DNA of 64,000 bases, taken from JBMNQH01 sp050944035. Its GTDB lineage: Bacteria; Bacillota; Clostridia; Oscillospirales; Oscillospiraceae. Positions 51,900 through 60,614 of this stretch are shown one piece after another. The notes under the pieces were generated by a model. The model was not told where the DNA came from. It saw nothing but the letters and a program-made list of their open reading frames with translations, and ran no database searches. Every line of letters begins with the position of its first letter. Position 1 is the first letter of the stretch. The stretch is taken from the NCBI GenBank assembly GCA_050944035.1, contig JBMNQH010000001.1:248001-312000 (forward strand), read 5' to 3'. A program made the position numbers and the translations under genes.

Positions 51900-53240
51900 T
51901 TAGCAGCAACCCTGCGCCTTCATTGCTTCTGCAACCTTCAGGAAGCCGGCGATGTTTGCACCGGCCATATAATTGCCTTCCATGCCGTATTCCTTTGCAG
52001 CCTTGTCGCAGGAAGCAAAGATCTCGACCATGATGCTGTGCAGCTTTGCATCGACTTCTTCAAAGGTCCAGGAGTAACGCATGGAGTTCTGAGACATTTC
52101 CAGACCAGAGGTTGCAACGCCGCCGGCGTTTGCAGCCTTTGCGGGGCCATAAAGAATGCCGCTGGAGAGGTAAACTTCAATTGCTTCGGGGGTGGAAGGC
52201 ATGTTTGCACCTTCGGATACGCACCAGCAACCGTTTTTGACAAGGATTTCAGCACTTTCCTTATTGATTTCGTTCTGGGTTGCGCAAGGCAGAGCGATAT
52301 CGCAGGGAATGGTCCAGATGCCGGAGCAGCCTTCATGGTATTCAGCTTCGGGATGGGTTGCTACATATTCCTTGATTCTCTTGCGCTCGACTTCCTTCAA
52401 CTGCTTGACGCATGCGAGGTCAATACCGTTGGCATCGTAGATATAGCCGTTGGAGTCGGACATGGAAACAACCTTTGCACCCATCTGGGTCGCCTTTTCG
52501 GTTGTGTAAATTGCAACGTTACCGGAACCGGAGATCAGAACGGTCTTGCCCTCAAAGGTCTTACCATTTGCCTTCAGCATTTCGTTGGTGAAATAGCAGA
52601 GACCGTAACCGGTCGCTTCAGTACGGGTCAGAGAACCGCCGTATGCGAGACCCTTACCGGTAAGAACGCCGGTGAATTCGTTGCGCAGTCTCTTGTACTG
52701 GCCGAACATGTAGCCGATTTCTCTTGCACCGGTACCAATATCGCCGGCAGGAACATCGCAATCAGCGCCGATATGTTTGCTGAGTTCGGTCATAAAGCTC
52801 TGGCAGAAGCGCATAACTTCGCCGTCGGACTTGCCCTTGGGATCAAAATCAGAGCCGCCCTTTGCGCCGCCCATGGGCAGAGTAGTCAGACTGTTCTTGA
52901 AAATCTGTTCAAAGCCGAGGAACTTAATGATACCGCTGTATACGGAGGGGTGCAGACGGATGCCGCCCTTGTAAGGGCCGATTGCACTATTGAACTGGAT
53001 CCGATATCCGCGGTTGACCTGAACCTTGCCATTGTCATCAACCCAGGGAACACGGAAGATAATCTGACGCTCAGGCTCTACCAAACGATCCAGAACACCG
53101 GCCTCAACGAGGTCAGGACGTGCGTCGATGACGGGCTCAAGGGTTTCCAGAACTTCGGTGACAGCCTGGATAAATTCGGGTTCGCCAGCATTTCTCTTCT
53201 TTACGGTCTCAAGCAGATTGATGAGATATTGATTTTTCAT
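51900..53240 (-). CDS. gdhA: Glutamate dehydrogenase (NADP-type, hexameric)
   Basis: Interconverts 2-oxoglutarate plus ammonia and glutamate, 446 residues. I start at ATG 53240 (MKNQYLINLLETVKKRNAG), after AGGAGATG; further upstream the frame is open but not family-like. The conserved K-rich block LPMGGAKGGSDFDPKGKS lies near 120-137, the 2-oxoglutarate site near GPYKGGIRLHPSV, and GDIGTGAREIGYMFGQYK and SGSGNVAIYTTEKATQ (dinucleotide-binding) follow. The size and motifs are of the anabolic small hexameric GDH class. It is transcribed away from glnA, from its own promoter, through a leader hairpin described separately. Confidence 0.97.
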   Translation of the reverse strand: MKNQYLINLLETVKKRNAGEPEFIQAVTEVLETLEPVIDARPDLVEAGVLDRLVEPERQIIFRVPWVDDNGKVQVNRGYRIQFNSAIGPYKGGIRLHPSVYSGIIKFLGFEQIFKNSLTTLPMGGAKGGSDFDPKGKSDGEVMRFCQSFMTELSKHIGADCDVPAGDIGTGAREIGYMFGQYKRLRNEFTGVLTGKGLAYGGSLTRTEATGYGLCYFTNEMLKANGKTFEGKTVLISGSGNVAIYTTEKATQMGAKVVSMSDSNGYIYDANGIDLACVKQLKEVERKRIKEYVATHPEAEYHEGCSGIWTIPCDIALPCATQNEINKESAEILVKNGCWCVSEGANMPSTPEAIEVYLSSGILYGPAKAANAGGVATSGLEMSQNSMRYSWTFEEVDAKLHSIMVEIFASCDKAAKEYGMEGNYMAGANIAGFLKVAEAMKAQGCC

Positions 53241-53283
53241 GGTGACATCTCCTATCAAATAAAGTATTGTGTGACAAAGAAGT

Positions 53284-53340
53284 AAAAAAAGCGGCAAAAA
53301 CCCACAGAGAACTCTCTGCGACTTCTTTGCCGCTTTAACT
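53284..53340 (-). promoter_or_regulatory. gdhA leader: hexaloop hairpin exclusive with a terminator
   Basis: Minus-strand leader right after the promoter. Hairpin A: GCGGC (53333-53329), loop AAAGAA (53328-53323), GTCGC (53322-53318), five pairs with one G-U. Next is a self-complementary CAGAGA/TCTCTG. Terminator: AAAGCGGCAAA (53336-53326) pairs with TTTGCCGCTTT (53298-53288), then a T-run to 53284. Hairpin A and the terminator share the same 5' arm, so only one can form. A1 and G4 of the loop match what ANTAR proteins recognise. Confidence 0.72.
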
Positions 53341-53346
53341 AGCCGT

Positions 53347-53375
53347 ATTCTACACTTGAAACCGATATTTGTCAA
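53347..53375 (-). promoter_or_regulatory. Promoter of gdhA
   Basis: Minus strand TTGACA (53375-53370), 17-base spacer, TAGAAT (53352-53347). Transcription should begin near 53340, directly at the leader hairpin. Confidence 0.85.
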
Positions 53376-53530
53376 TCGGAGAAAAAGAATTCGGCAAAAT
53401 AAAAGAGAAAAACGAAAAAAGAATGATAGAAATTGTGTATATCGACATGAGCGTTATGAACAAAAAAGAGTTGGTCAAAGGCGCCGTATACGAATACACA
53501 ACAGATTTATCAAAGTGAGAAGAATGGATC

Positions 53531-53558
53531 TTGACAAATCCTGAAAAAACGATATACT
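53531..53558 (+). promoter_or_regulatory. Promoter of glnA
   Basis: Perfect TTGACA (53531-53536), 16-base spacer, TATACT (53553-53558). Transcription is expected near 53565, about 17 bases before the leader hairpin. The stretch 53376-53530 between the two divergent promoters is AT-rich with no convincing gene. Confidence 0.85.
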
Positions 53559-53581
53559 TCGAGTGTTAAGTGTTATAAATT

Positions 53582-53653
53582 TGAGCAAAGGCGCTCACCG
53601 ATAGAAAGAAGGAATTTTTGCCCCTTTCACCGGTGAGCCTTTTCTGTTTTTGC
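53582..53653 (+). promoter_or_regulatory. glnA leader: hexaloop hairpin exclusive with a terminator
   Basis: Hairpin: TGAGC (53582-53586), loop AAAGGC (53587-53592), GCTCA (53593-53597), five pairs. Terminator: 53587-53600 pairs with 53631-53643 (eight pairs in GCTCACCG/CGGTGAGC, then a bulged C and AAAG pairing with CTTT), followed by the T-rich TTTTCTGTTTTTG. The terminator's 5' arm contains the hexaloop, so the two folds exclude each other. This mirrors the gdhA leader; both loops begin AAAG, giving A1 and G4. Confidence 0.75.
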
Positions 53654-53686
53654 GTTGTAATATATATCGCGTACGGAGGATTGATG

Positions 53687-54985
53687 ATGTACTCTTACCA
53701 TAATGACATGGCGTTTCTGGATGATGAGATGGAGCGCCACGCGGAATTAAAGGCCAATGAAATTCACAGTTATGAGGAAGTCTTGGCGTTTGTAGAACAG
53801 GAAGATGTCAAATTTATCCGTTTGGCTTTCTGTGACCAATATGGCCGCCAGAAAAATATCTCTATTATGCCATCGCAACTGGAGCAGGCATTTACTGGTG
53901 GAATGTCGTTTGATGCCTCTGCTATCGATGGATTTGGCAATGCAGAGCACAATGACCTGTATTTGCACCCAGATCCCTCTACCTTGAAAATTTTGCCTTG
54001 GCGTCCAACCCATGGACGAGTGGTTCGTATGTTCTGCAACATCTATTATCCGGATGGCAGACGGTTTGAGCGCGATGGTCGTTACATTTTGCAGCAGGCC
54101 ATTGCAGCGGCGAAAGAGCGGGGAATTGTATGTGACTTTGGTGCAGAGTTTGAATTCTATCTGTTTAAAACGGATGAAGAGGGAAACCCGACCAATATTC
54201 CGTTCGATCGCGCTGGTTATATGGATATTGCACCCTTGGATCGCGGAGAGAATGTCCGGCGCGAAATTTGTTTTACCTTGGTGGACATGGGAATTCAACC
54301 TGAGCGCTCCCACCATGAAGCGGGGCCGGGACAACAGGAAATTGATTTTCATCATAGTAACGCCTTGACCGCGGCAGACAACACGGTAACATTTAAATCT
54401 GTTGTCGAAACCATTGCCATGCGAAATGGTCTGGCTGCGGACTTCTCTCCAAAGCCGCTTGCAGGGGAGAGTGGAAACGGAATGCATATTCCTGTTTTCA
54501 TCCATAGCGAAAATGGTGAGGATTGTGCCATGCAGTTTATGGCTGGTATTTTGGATCACATTGCCGAAATGACTTACTTTCTGAATCCGGGCGGTGCCGC
54601 TTACCATCGGCTTGGTGAACGCAACGCGCCAAAATATATCAGCTGGTCTACCCAAAATTATGCACAGTTGATTCGTTTCTCCCATGAAGAAGATGGACGC
54701 AGTCGGATTGAATTGCGTTCTCCCGATCCGATGACAAACCCATATCTGGCATATGCGCTGATCATTCGTGCCGGTCTTGACGGTATTGAACGAAAACTGG
54801 AACCCGCGGATCCCGTCAATCTGAATCTGGCCTATATGAAAGAGGCAGATGTGTTAAAAACGTTGCAGACACTGCCATTGAGCGTTGGTGAAGCTGCAAG
54901 ACTTGCCGCGAAGTCCGCTTTTATTGCGGAAGTCATTCCTGAGCCCTATCGTCCCCTACATGTTACGGATTCGTCTGTTCTGTAA
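53687..54985 (+). CDS. glnA: Glutamine synthetase, type I
   Basis: ATP-dependent amidation of glutamate, 432 residues. I start at ATG 53687, seven bases after GGAGGA; ATG 53684 and 53708 are alternatives. Beta-grasp N-terminus followed by the catalytic barrel: DFGAEFEFYLFK, HHEAGPGQQEIDFHHSNAL, GNGMHIPVF (the GxGxH substrate loop), and NPGGAAYHRLGERNAPKYISWS. The C-terminal SPDPMTNPYLAYALIIRAG is also intact. Length and the lack of the adenylylation region suggest the alpha-type, feedback-inhibited enzyme. The leader carries the antitermination-like element, and an ANTAR gene follows. Confidence 0.95.
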   Translation: MYSYHNDMAFLDDEMERHAELKANEIHSYEEVLAFVEQEDVKFIRLAFCDQYGRQKNISIMPSQLEQAFTGGMSFDASAIDGFGNAEHNDLYLHPDPSTLKILPWRPTHGRVVRMFCNIYYPDGRRFERDGRYILQQAIAAAKERGIVCDFGAEFEFYLFKTDEEGNPTNIPFDRAGYMDIAPLDRGENVRREICFTLVDMGIQPERSHHEAGPGQQEIDFHHSNALTAADNTVTFKSVVETIAMRNGLAADFSPKPLAGESGNGMHIPVFIHSENGEDCAMQFMAGILDHIAEMTYFLNPGGAAYHRLGERNAPKYISWSTQNYAQLIRFSHEEDGRSRIELRSPDPMTNPYLAYALIIRAGLDGIERKLEPADPVNLNLAYMKEADVLKTLQTLPLSVGEAARLAAKSAFIAEVIPEPYRPLHVTDSSVL

Positions 54986-55017
54986 TATGGAGGTGAATGA
55001 AAGGTAGGGGGAAATAC

Positions 55018-55605
55018 ATGATGAGGGAAAAGTCTCAGATGCGTGCGCTGATCGTTTCCGGCTCTCCGAAAGTAACGCAGTATCTGACGGAACTGTTGCC
55101 TGCAGACCAGTTTTCTTCTGTAACTTCCGTTTCCAGTGCCGGAGAAGCAAAGCGTATGCTGATTGATATGCCATTTGACATTGTTATTATCAATACGCCG
55201 TTGACCGACGATTTCGGTATCCAATTGGCGTTGGATCTTTCAGAAGAGAATACCACAACATGTGTATTGCTGTTTGTAAAAACGGAACTATATGAGCAGG
55301 TTTCCTATAAAGTAGAGGACTACGGCATTTTAACACTTGCCCGTCCCAACAATCGCCAGACAATTCTGCAAGCAATTCACCTGATGGTGGCAACCCGCGC
55401 AAAATTGCGTGCGCTGGAACAAAAGGCAACCACGTTGCAAAGTAAGATGGAAGAGATTCATCTGGTGAACCGTGCGAAGCTGTTATTGATGCAGCGGCTC
55501 CGAATGAGTGAGTCTGAGGCGCACCGCTACATAGAAAAAGCTGCAATGGATGCCTGTGTCAAGCGCAGAGAGATTGCAAAAAGTATCATTCGAACCTATG
55601 AATAG
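55018..55605 (+). CDS. ANTAR-domain response regulator (NitR-like)
   Basis: An RNA-binding regulator of 195 residues, start ATG 55018 six bases after AGGGGG (54997 is an alternative with GGAGG three bases away). The N-terminal receiver-like domain (ALIVSGSPKVTQYLTELLP and VIINTPLTDDFGIQLALDLSEE) is degenerate: the phosphoacceptor region does not show a typical DD/D/K set, so it may not be phosphorylated. A coiled coil (LEQKATTLQSKMEE) leads to the ANTAR domain at about 135-195 (VNRAKLLLMQRLRMSESEAH). ANTAR proteins bind hexaloop hairpins and prevent termination. The gene follows glnA by 32 bases, the arrangement described for nitR in solventogenic clostridia. Confidence 0.9.
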   Translation: MMREKSQMRALIVSGSPKVTQYLTELLPADQFSSVTSVSSAGEAKRMLIDMPFDIVIINTPLTDDFGIQLALDLSEENTTTCVLLFVKTELYEQVSYKVEDYGILTLARPNNRQTILQAIHLMVATRAKLRALEQKATTLQSKMEEIHLVNRAKLLLMQRLRMSESEAHRYIEKAAMDACVKRREIAKSIIRTYE

Positions 55606-55647
55606 GAGAGTAGAACGTACAGGGAGTCCTGAGAGAAGGAGAAGCGT

Positions 55648-57288
55648 ATGACGAAATATATTTTTGTGACCGGCGGCGTCGTTTCCGGTCTGGGAAAAGG
55701 AATTACTGCGGCGTCCCTTGGGCGCTTGTTAAAGGCGAGAGGATTCAAGGTTGCTGCCCAAAAGCTTGATCCGTATATCAATGTCGATCCCGGAACCATG
55801 AGCCCGTATCAGCACGGTGAGGTGTATGTCACCGAGGATGGAGCGGAAACGGATCTGGATCTGGGGCATTATGAAAGATTCATTGACGAGGATCTCAATA
55901 AATTCTCCAACCTGACGACCGGAAAAGTGTATTGGAATGTTCTGAATAAAGAGCGCCGGGGGGAATATTTGGGGCAAACCGTGCAGGTGATTCCTCACAT
56001 TACCAATGAGATTAAAGAATTCATTTACAGTGTTGGCAAAAAGTCCGACGCAGACATCGTGATCACCGAAATTGGTGGAACGACGGGTGACATTGAAAGC
56101 CAGCCGTTTTTGGAGGCTATCCGCCAAGTGGGTCTGGAGGTTGGACGGGAAAATGCACTGTATATTCATGTAACGCTGGTTCCATTTCTGCGGGGCAGTG
56201 ATGAACACAAATCCAAACCGACACAGCACTCTGTCAAGGAGCTGCAGGGGATGGGAATCCATCCAAATATCATTGTTCTACGTTGTGATGAGCCATTGGA
56301 GCCCTCTATTTTTCAGAAAATTGCGCTGTTTTGTAATGTTCAACCGGACTGTGTCATTGAGAATATGACTATTTCGGTTTTGTACGAAGCCCCTCTGATG
56401 TTGGAGAAAAACCGTTTTTCTGATATTGTTTGTCGAGAACTGCAGCTGGATGCGCCGGAACCGGATCTGACAGACTGGAACGTAATGCTGGAAAACATCA
56501 AGAATTTGAATAAAGAAGTTACCATCGGTCTGGTTGGAAAATATGTGCAGCTGCATGATGCTTATCTGTCTGTAGCAGAAGCCCTTCGCCATGCGGGCTA
56601 TGTTTATGGTGCAAATGTTCATGTAGAATGGATCGATAGCGAAACCATCACCGAGGAGAATGTAGCAGATGTACTGCAGGGCTGTGATGGCATTCTGGTG
56701 CCGGGCGGCTTTGGAAACCGTGGAATCGAAGGGAAAATCACTACGGCGCATTATGCCCGCAAGAAGGGGATCCCTTATCTTGGAATCTGTCTTGGAATGC
56801 AGATTGCGGTTATTGAATTTGCACGATATGTCTGTGGCCTGAGAGATGCAAACTCCGGGGAGTTTGACGAACTGTCACCGCATAAAGTTATCGATTTTAT
56901 GCCGGATCAGAATAATGAAATGAATAAAGGCGGTACCTTACGTTTGGGCGCCTATCCCTGTAAGATTGTACCTGGTACGAAATTATCGACGTATTATGGT
57001 TCTGATTTGATCCATGAACGCCACCGCCACAGATATGAGTTCAATAACGATTACCGTGCGTTGATGCAGGAGAAGGGGCTGGTGATCAGCGGAACGTCTC
57101 CGGATGAGCGGATTGTTGAGACGATTGAGCTTCCCGAACATCCATTCTATCTTGGCGTGCAGTTCCATCCGGAGTTTAAGAGCCGACCCAATAAGGCACA
57201 TCCGCTGTTCAAAGGACTCATTTCTGCGGCTCTTACAAGGAAAACCAGATGGGAAAAAACGCTCTTAAAGACAAAGCTAATAAAATAA
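55648..57288 (+). CDS. pyrG: CTP synthase
   Basis: Glutamine-dependent amination of UTP to CTP, 546 residues. Synthetase half: VTGGVVSGLGKGITAASLG, then GTMSPYQHGEVYVTEDGAETD. Amidotransferase half: the nucleophile cysteine in GICLGMQ, and HPEF near the C-terminus with the catalytic histidine and glutamate. ATG 55648 follows AAGGAG. It uses glutamine from glnA, and it lies 42 bases after the ANTAR gene, so glnA-ANTAR-pyrG may be one transcript controlled by the leader. No terminator lies between them. A short charged C-terminal tail follows the conserved end. Confidence 0.97.
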   Translation: MTKYIFVTGGVVSGLGKGITAASLGRLLKARGFKVAAQKLDPYINVDPGTMSPYQHGEVYVTEDGAETDLDLGHYERFIDEDLNKFSNLTTGKVYWNVLNKERRGEYLGQTVQVIPHITNEIKEFIYSVGKKSDADIVITEIGGTTGDIESQPFLEAIRQVGLEVGRENALYIHVTLVPFLRGSDEHKSKPTQHSVKELQGMGIHPNIIVLRCDEPLEPSIFQKIALFCNVQPDCVIENMTISVLYEAPLMLEKNRFSDIVCRELQLDAPEPDLTDWNVMLENIKNLNKEVTIGLVGKYVQLHDAYLSVAEALRHAGYVYGANVHVEWIDSETITEENVADVLQGCDGILVPGGFGNRGIEGKITTAHYARKKGIPYLGICLGMQIAVIEFARYVCGLRDANSGEFDELSPHKVIDFMPDQNNEMNKGGTLRLGAYPCKIVPGTKLSTYYGSDLIHERHRHRYEFNNDYRALMQEKGLVISGTSPDERIVETIELPEHPFYLGVQFHPEFKSRPNKAHPLFKGLISAALTRKTRWEKTLLKTKLIK

Positions 57289-57385
57289 TAGAAGGAACTG
57301 TCACTGTATTTCAATTTCGATCTGTATAATTTGGCAAGTTTTTTATTGTTTTTATAAGATTTTAGTGGATAAATATTGTATATTA

Positions 57386-57394
57386 TGCTATAAT
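57386..57394 (+). promoter_or_regulatory. Extended -10 promoter upstream of nrdR
   Basis: TGC at 57386-57388 directly before a perfect TATAAT at 57389-57394, in a very AT-rich region with no good -35. It lies about 30 bases before GGAGGG and the nrdR ATG. Confidence 0.6.
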
Positions 57395-57430
57395 TATAAC
57401 ACTAATTTTATCCATAATGGAGGGTTTTTC

Positions 57431-57892
57431 ATGAGATGTCCGTTTTGTGGCAATAGCGAGAGCAAAGTAATTGACTCCAGACCCGCAGAAGAAGGAGCAA
57501 CCATTCGCCGTCGCCGTGAGTGTCTGTCGTGTCAAAAACGGTTTACTACCTATGAGATCATGGAGCGTCTTCCTCTGATCGTGGTCAAGCGGGATGGAAG
57601 CCGCCAGACATTCGACAAGATGAAGTTGATGAACGGAATGCTCCGTGCTTGTGAGAAGCGTCCTATTTCCCTGCATGCTGTGGAAGAAATCGCAAATGAT
57701 ATTGAACAGGGGCTGCAAAACGCACTGGAGCGGGAGGTCACAACCATTACCATCGGCGAAATGGTGATGGATCGTTTGAAAGAGTTGGATGAAGTGGCCT
57801 ATGTCCGATTTGCCTCTGTTTATCGCCAGTTTGAGGATATCGACAGTTTCTTGGAAGAGCTTAATAAGCTGATGCAAAACAAAAAACACTGA
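57431..57892 (+). CDS. nrdR: Transcriptional repressor NrdR
   Basis: Nucleotide-sensing repressor of ribonucleotide reductase genes, 153 residues. I start at ATG 57431 (MRCPFCGNSESKVIDSRPAE); the frame is open 22 codons upstream but the family begins at this methionine, and GGAGGG is 6-7 bases upstream. The zinc ribbon has CPFC and CLSC pairs, followed by RFTTYEIMERLPLIVVKRDG, and the ATP-cone domain fills the rest. Ribonucleotide reductase genes are outside the window. It is convergent with the DUF4363/DUF421 pair, with one base between the stops. Confidence 0.97.
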   Translation: MRCPFCGNSESKVIDSRPAEEGATIRRRRECLSCQKRFTTYEIMERLPLIVVKRDGSRQTFDKMKLMNGMLRACEKRPISLHAVEEIANDIEQGLQNALEREVTTITIGEMVMDRLKELDEVAYVRFASVYRQFEDIDSFLEELNKLMQNKKH

Positions 57893-57893
57893 A

Positions 57894-58274
57894 TTAAAAA
57901 ATGCTTTCTAACGTCAGATGTTCCATTTCGGCGATGCCCTTTAAATGGGAGGACAAGCTTTGAAACATTCCCTGCGCTGTCCCCGTATTTTCCTGGTACA
58001 GTTCACCAAGTAATTCATAAAACAAGTCGGTACAGCTGTCTGTCTCTGCATGGCGAATGGCAACGCCAGAGTAGCGGTCTAATTTTTTCCAGCGATTTAA
58101 TGCGACGGTCAAGACTTCCGCAGCCGTTTCGCAGTCACCCGCATCTGCGTATTCCGCAGAACGATCGAGATAAGAAAGCAATTCTTCTGTGACCCGATCG
58201 ACGTAATGAATATTCCAAATAGATATAGAAAAGACAGCGATGAGAAGAATGATTGCACAAAGTTCCCGTTTCAT
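57894..58274 (-). CDS. DUF4363-like small membrane-associated protein
   Basis: A 126-residue protein starting at ATG 58274 with a 4-base overlap to the upstream gene. An N-terminal membrane segment (about 7-25, AIILLIAVFSISIWNIHYV) is followed by a helical domain with ETAAEVLTVALNRWKKLDRY and ending in EMEHLTLESIF. I recognise the clostridial DUF4363 pattern, which usually follows a DUF421 gene. Function is unknown; the pair is kept in spore-forming Firmicutes. Start codon follows a weak site inside the upstream gene, consistent with coupling. Confidence 0.82.
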   Translation of the reverse strand: MKRELCAIILLIAVFSISIWNIHYVDRVTEELLSYLDRSAEYADAGDCETAAEVLTVALNRWKKLDRYSGVAIRHAETDSCTDLFYELLGELYQENTGTAQGMFQSLSSHLKGIAEMEHLTLESIF

Positions 58275-58957
58275 AGTTTGCTTCCCTCCATCGGTGCAAA
58301 GTGAATGGTATCTCCCTGCATGTTTACGCTTAGCATATAAACATCAGATAGGCGTGAAGCACCGTATTCTTGCAACCGTTCATTCAGACGATGGATATCC
58401 AGACCAACCAGATGCATGTTGTCCTCCATCAATTTTCCATCGTTTACGACAATAACGGGGAATTCTGCCGGTTGGACATCGATTCCCATCTGTGCTGCGG
58501 TGACCGGGGTTCGCACAGGAAACTGGATGATATTCAGAGTCCCATCTGTTTCCAGAATCGCGTATTGTACAGCGGAAATATCGGTGATGCTTTTGCTGCG
58601 CAGCTCTTCATAGAGTTCCTCAAGCGTAAACCGATTTTTTTTCATCTCTGCCTGGATAATCTTCCCGTTTTCAATCAAAATGCTTGGCTTGCCGCAGATG
58701 AGCTTTTGCATAAAAGAGCTGCGCATAATAAGTCCGGAGATTAACAGCTCCATACTAAGCAATGTAATCGCTGGGATCAGTCCGTTTAGAAGCGGGATAC
58801 CAATATCCTGTAGCGGATGGGCAGCAAGATCTGAAATCAGGACTGCAACAACCAGCTCGCTGGGTTCCAGTTCTCCCAGCTGCCGTTTTCCCATAATGCG
58901 TATGGAAACAATAATGACAAGAAATACAATCAATGTCCGAGCAAATACAACTGCCAT
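58271..58957 (-). CDS. DUF421/YetF-family membrane protein
   Basis: A 228-residue protein with three N-terminal membrane helices (about 3-22, 37-52, 56-78) and a soluble C-terminal domain carrying RSSFMQKLICGKPSILIENGKI. Conserved pieces include IMGKRQLGELEPSELVVAVL and the KSITDISAVQYAILETDG region. ATG 58957 is 1-5 bases after a run of GGGGGG. YetF-type proteins occur as duplicated sets in spore formers; structure is known for the cytoplasmic part, but the role is not. It overlaps its DUF4363 partner by 4 bases. Confidence 0.9.
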   Translation of the reverse strand: MAVVFARTLIVFLVIIVSIRIMGKRQLGELEPSELVVAVLISDLAAHPLQDIGIPLLNGLIPAITLLSMELLISGLIMRSSFMQKLICGKPSILIENGKIIQAEMKKNRFTLEELYEELRSKSITDISAVQYAILETDGTLNIIQFPVRTPVTAAQMGIDVQPAEFPVIVVNDGKLMEDNMHLVGLDIHRLNERLQEYGASRLSDVYMLSVNMQGDTIHFAPMEGSKL

Positions 58958-59057
58958 CTTAAAACCCCCCTAAGAATGCACGTTATCTATTGATATTTCC
59001 TGATATGTTGTAAGAGAAATATATCAAAAATTATCATTCCCATATCGGAGGTTAATT

Positions 59058-60608
59058 ATGAACCAGATTGTTATCATCCTGGATTTTGGCGGGCAGTATA
59101 ACCAGTTAATTGCACGTCGCGTCCGGGAGTGTAATGTTTATTGCGAAGTAAAACCATATACCACGCCGCTGTCTGAGATCCGCGCAATGAATCCCATTGG
59201 GATTATTTTCACGGGTGGTCCCAACAGTGTTTATTTAGAGACTTCCCCAACAGTGGATCCAGAAATTTTTCATCTTGGTATTCCGATTTTTGGAATCTGC
59301 TATGGCTGCCAACTAATGGCACATGTGCTTGGTGGGCGAGTTACAGCTGCGCAGGAAGAGGCTGCAAGAGAGTACGGCAGAACAACAACATACTACAATA
59401 CTGATTGTAAACTTTTTCAGGGATTGCCGGAGGCCGGGATCTCCTGGATGAGCCACGGGGATTACATGGCAAAAGTTCCGGAAGGGTTTGCACTCATGGC
59501 ACGTACTGATATGTGTCCAACTGCGGCCATTGCTGATGAGAGCCGCGGTTTTTATGGTGTTCAGTTCCATCCAGAAGTCAATCATACGGACTGTGGCACG
59601 GATATGATTCATAATTTTCTCTATGAAGTGTGTAGAGCAAAAGGCGACTGGACAATGGGAAGCTTTTGTAAAACCACGATTGCAGAATTAAAACAAACGA
59701 TAGGGGAGGAAGGACGAGTACTTTTGGCACTGTCTGGTGGTGTGGATTCTTCCGTGTTGGCTGCGCTGCTGGCTGAAGCAATCGGTAATCGTCTGACCTG
59801 TGTTTTTGTAGATCATGGTTTGATGAGAAAAAATGAAGGCGATGAAGTGGAAACCGCTTTCAAACCATGGGACGTGAATTTTGTGCGAGTCAATGCGGAG
59901 GAACGATTTCTCTTGAAGCTTGCCGGTGTAGAAGATCCGCAGGCAAAACGAAAGATTATCGGCGCGGAGTTCGGTTATGTATTCCGGGATGAGGCAGATC
60001 GTTTCGGTATCACAAAGAGCGATTTTCTGGCACAGGGGACAATCTATCCTGATGTGATTGAGTCCGGTAAGGGTGATGCGGATGTGATTAAGAGCCACCA
60101 CAATCGACTGTTGCCACCGGAGGTTGTTGCACGGTTCCAAGGTGTTCTGGAGCCTTTGAGCTTGTTGTTCAAAGATGAGATACGCCAGCTTGGGCGCGAG
60201 CTTGGTTTACCGGAATATCTGGTGGCGCGCCAACCATTTCCGGGCCCTGGACTTGCAGTCCGTATCATTGGAGCAGTAACAAAAGAAAAAGCAGATATCT
60301 TGCGTGATGCCGATTATATTTTCCGCGATGAGATTGCAAAAGCAGGGTTGGATACGCAAATCAGTCAATATTTTGCGGTTCTCACCAATATGCGTTCTGT
60401 CGGCGTTATGGGTGACGGCAGAACGTATGATTATGCGCTTGCACTTCGTGGAGTGACAACGAGTGATTTCATGACGGCGGATTGGGCAAAAATTCCGTAT
60501 GAAGTATTGGACAAGATCTCTGTGCGGATAGTCAATGAGGTGCGGAGTATCAACCGTATTATGTATGACATTACGAGTAAGCCGCCAGCCACAATTGAGT
60601 TCGAGTAA
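59058..60608 (+). CDS. guaA: GMP synthase (glutamine-hydrolysing)
   Basis: Converts XMP to GMP, 516 residues, start ATG 59058 after GGAGG. Amidotransferase domain: IILDFGGQYNQLIARRVRE, GICYGCQLMAHVLGG with the nucleophile Cys81, and GVQFHPEVNHTDCG with the histidine. Synthetase PP-loop LALSGGVDSSVLAALL follows, then the dimerisation domain ending ISSKPPATIEFE-like (TSKPPATIEFE). All expected motifs are present, so this is the functional enzyme. A second, only N-terminally visible GMP-synthase-like gene starts at 63753. A terminator follows at 60615-60653. Confidence 0.97.
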   Translation: MNQIVIILDFGGQYNQLIARRVRECNVYCEVKPYTTPLSEIRAMNPIGIIFTGGPNSVYLETSPTVDPEIFHLGIPIFGICYGCQLMAHVLGGRVTAAQEEAAREYGRTTTYYNTDCKLFQGLPEAGISWMSHGDYMAKVPEGFALMARTDMCPTAAIADESRGFYGVQFHPEVNHTDCGTDMIHNFLYEVCRAKGDWTMGSFCKTTIAELKQTIGEEGRVLLALSGGVDSSVLAALLAEAIGNRLTCVFVDHGLMRKNEGDEVETAFKPWDVNFVRVNAEERFLLKLAGVEDPQAKRKIIGAEFGYVFRDEADRFGITKSDFLAQGTIYPDVIESGKGDADVIKSHHNRLLPPEVVARFQGVLEPLSLLFKDEIRQLGRELGLPEYLVARQPFPGPGLAVRIIGAVTKEKADILRDADYIFRDEIAKAGLDTQISQYFAVLTNMRSVGVMGDGRTYDYALALRGVTTSDFMTADWAKIPYEVLDKISVRIVNEVRSINRIMYDITSKPPATIEFE

Positions 60609-60614
60609 AAAATT

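Noticed and set aside
53356..53544. A 62-codon frame between gdhA and glnA
   Set aside because: Overlaps the gdhA promoter, is almost entirely Lys/Arg/Asn from AT-rich DNA, and has no ribosome binding site.
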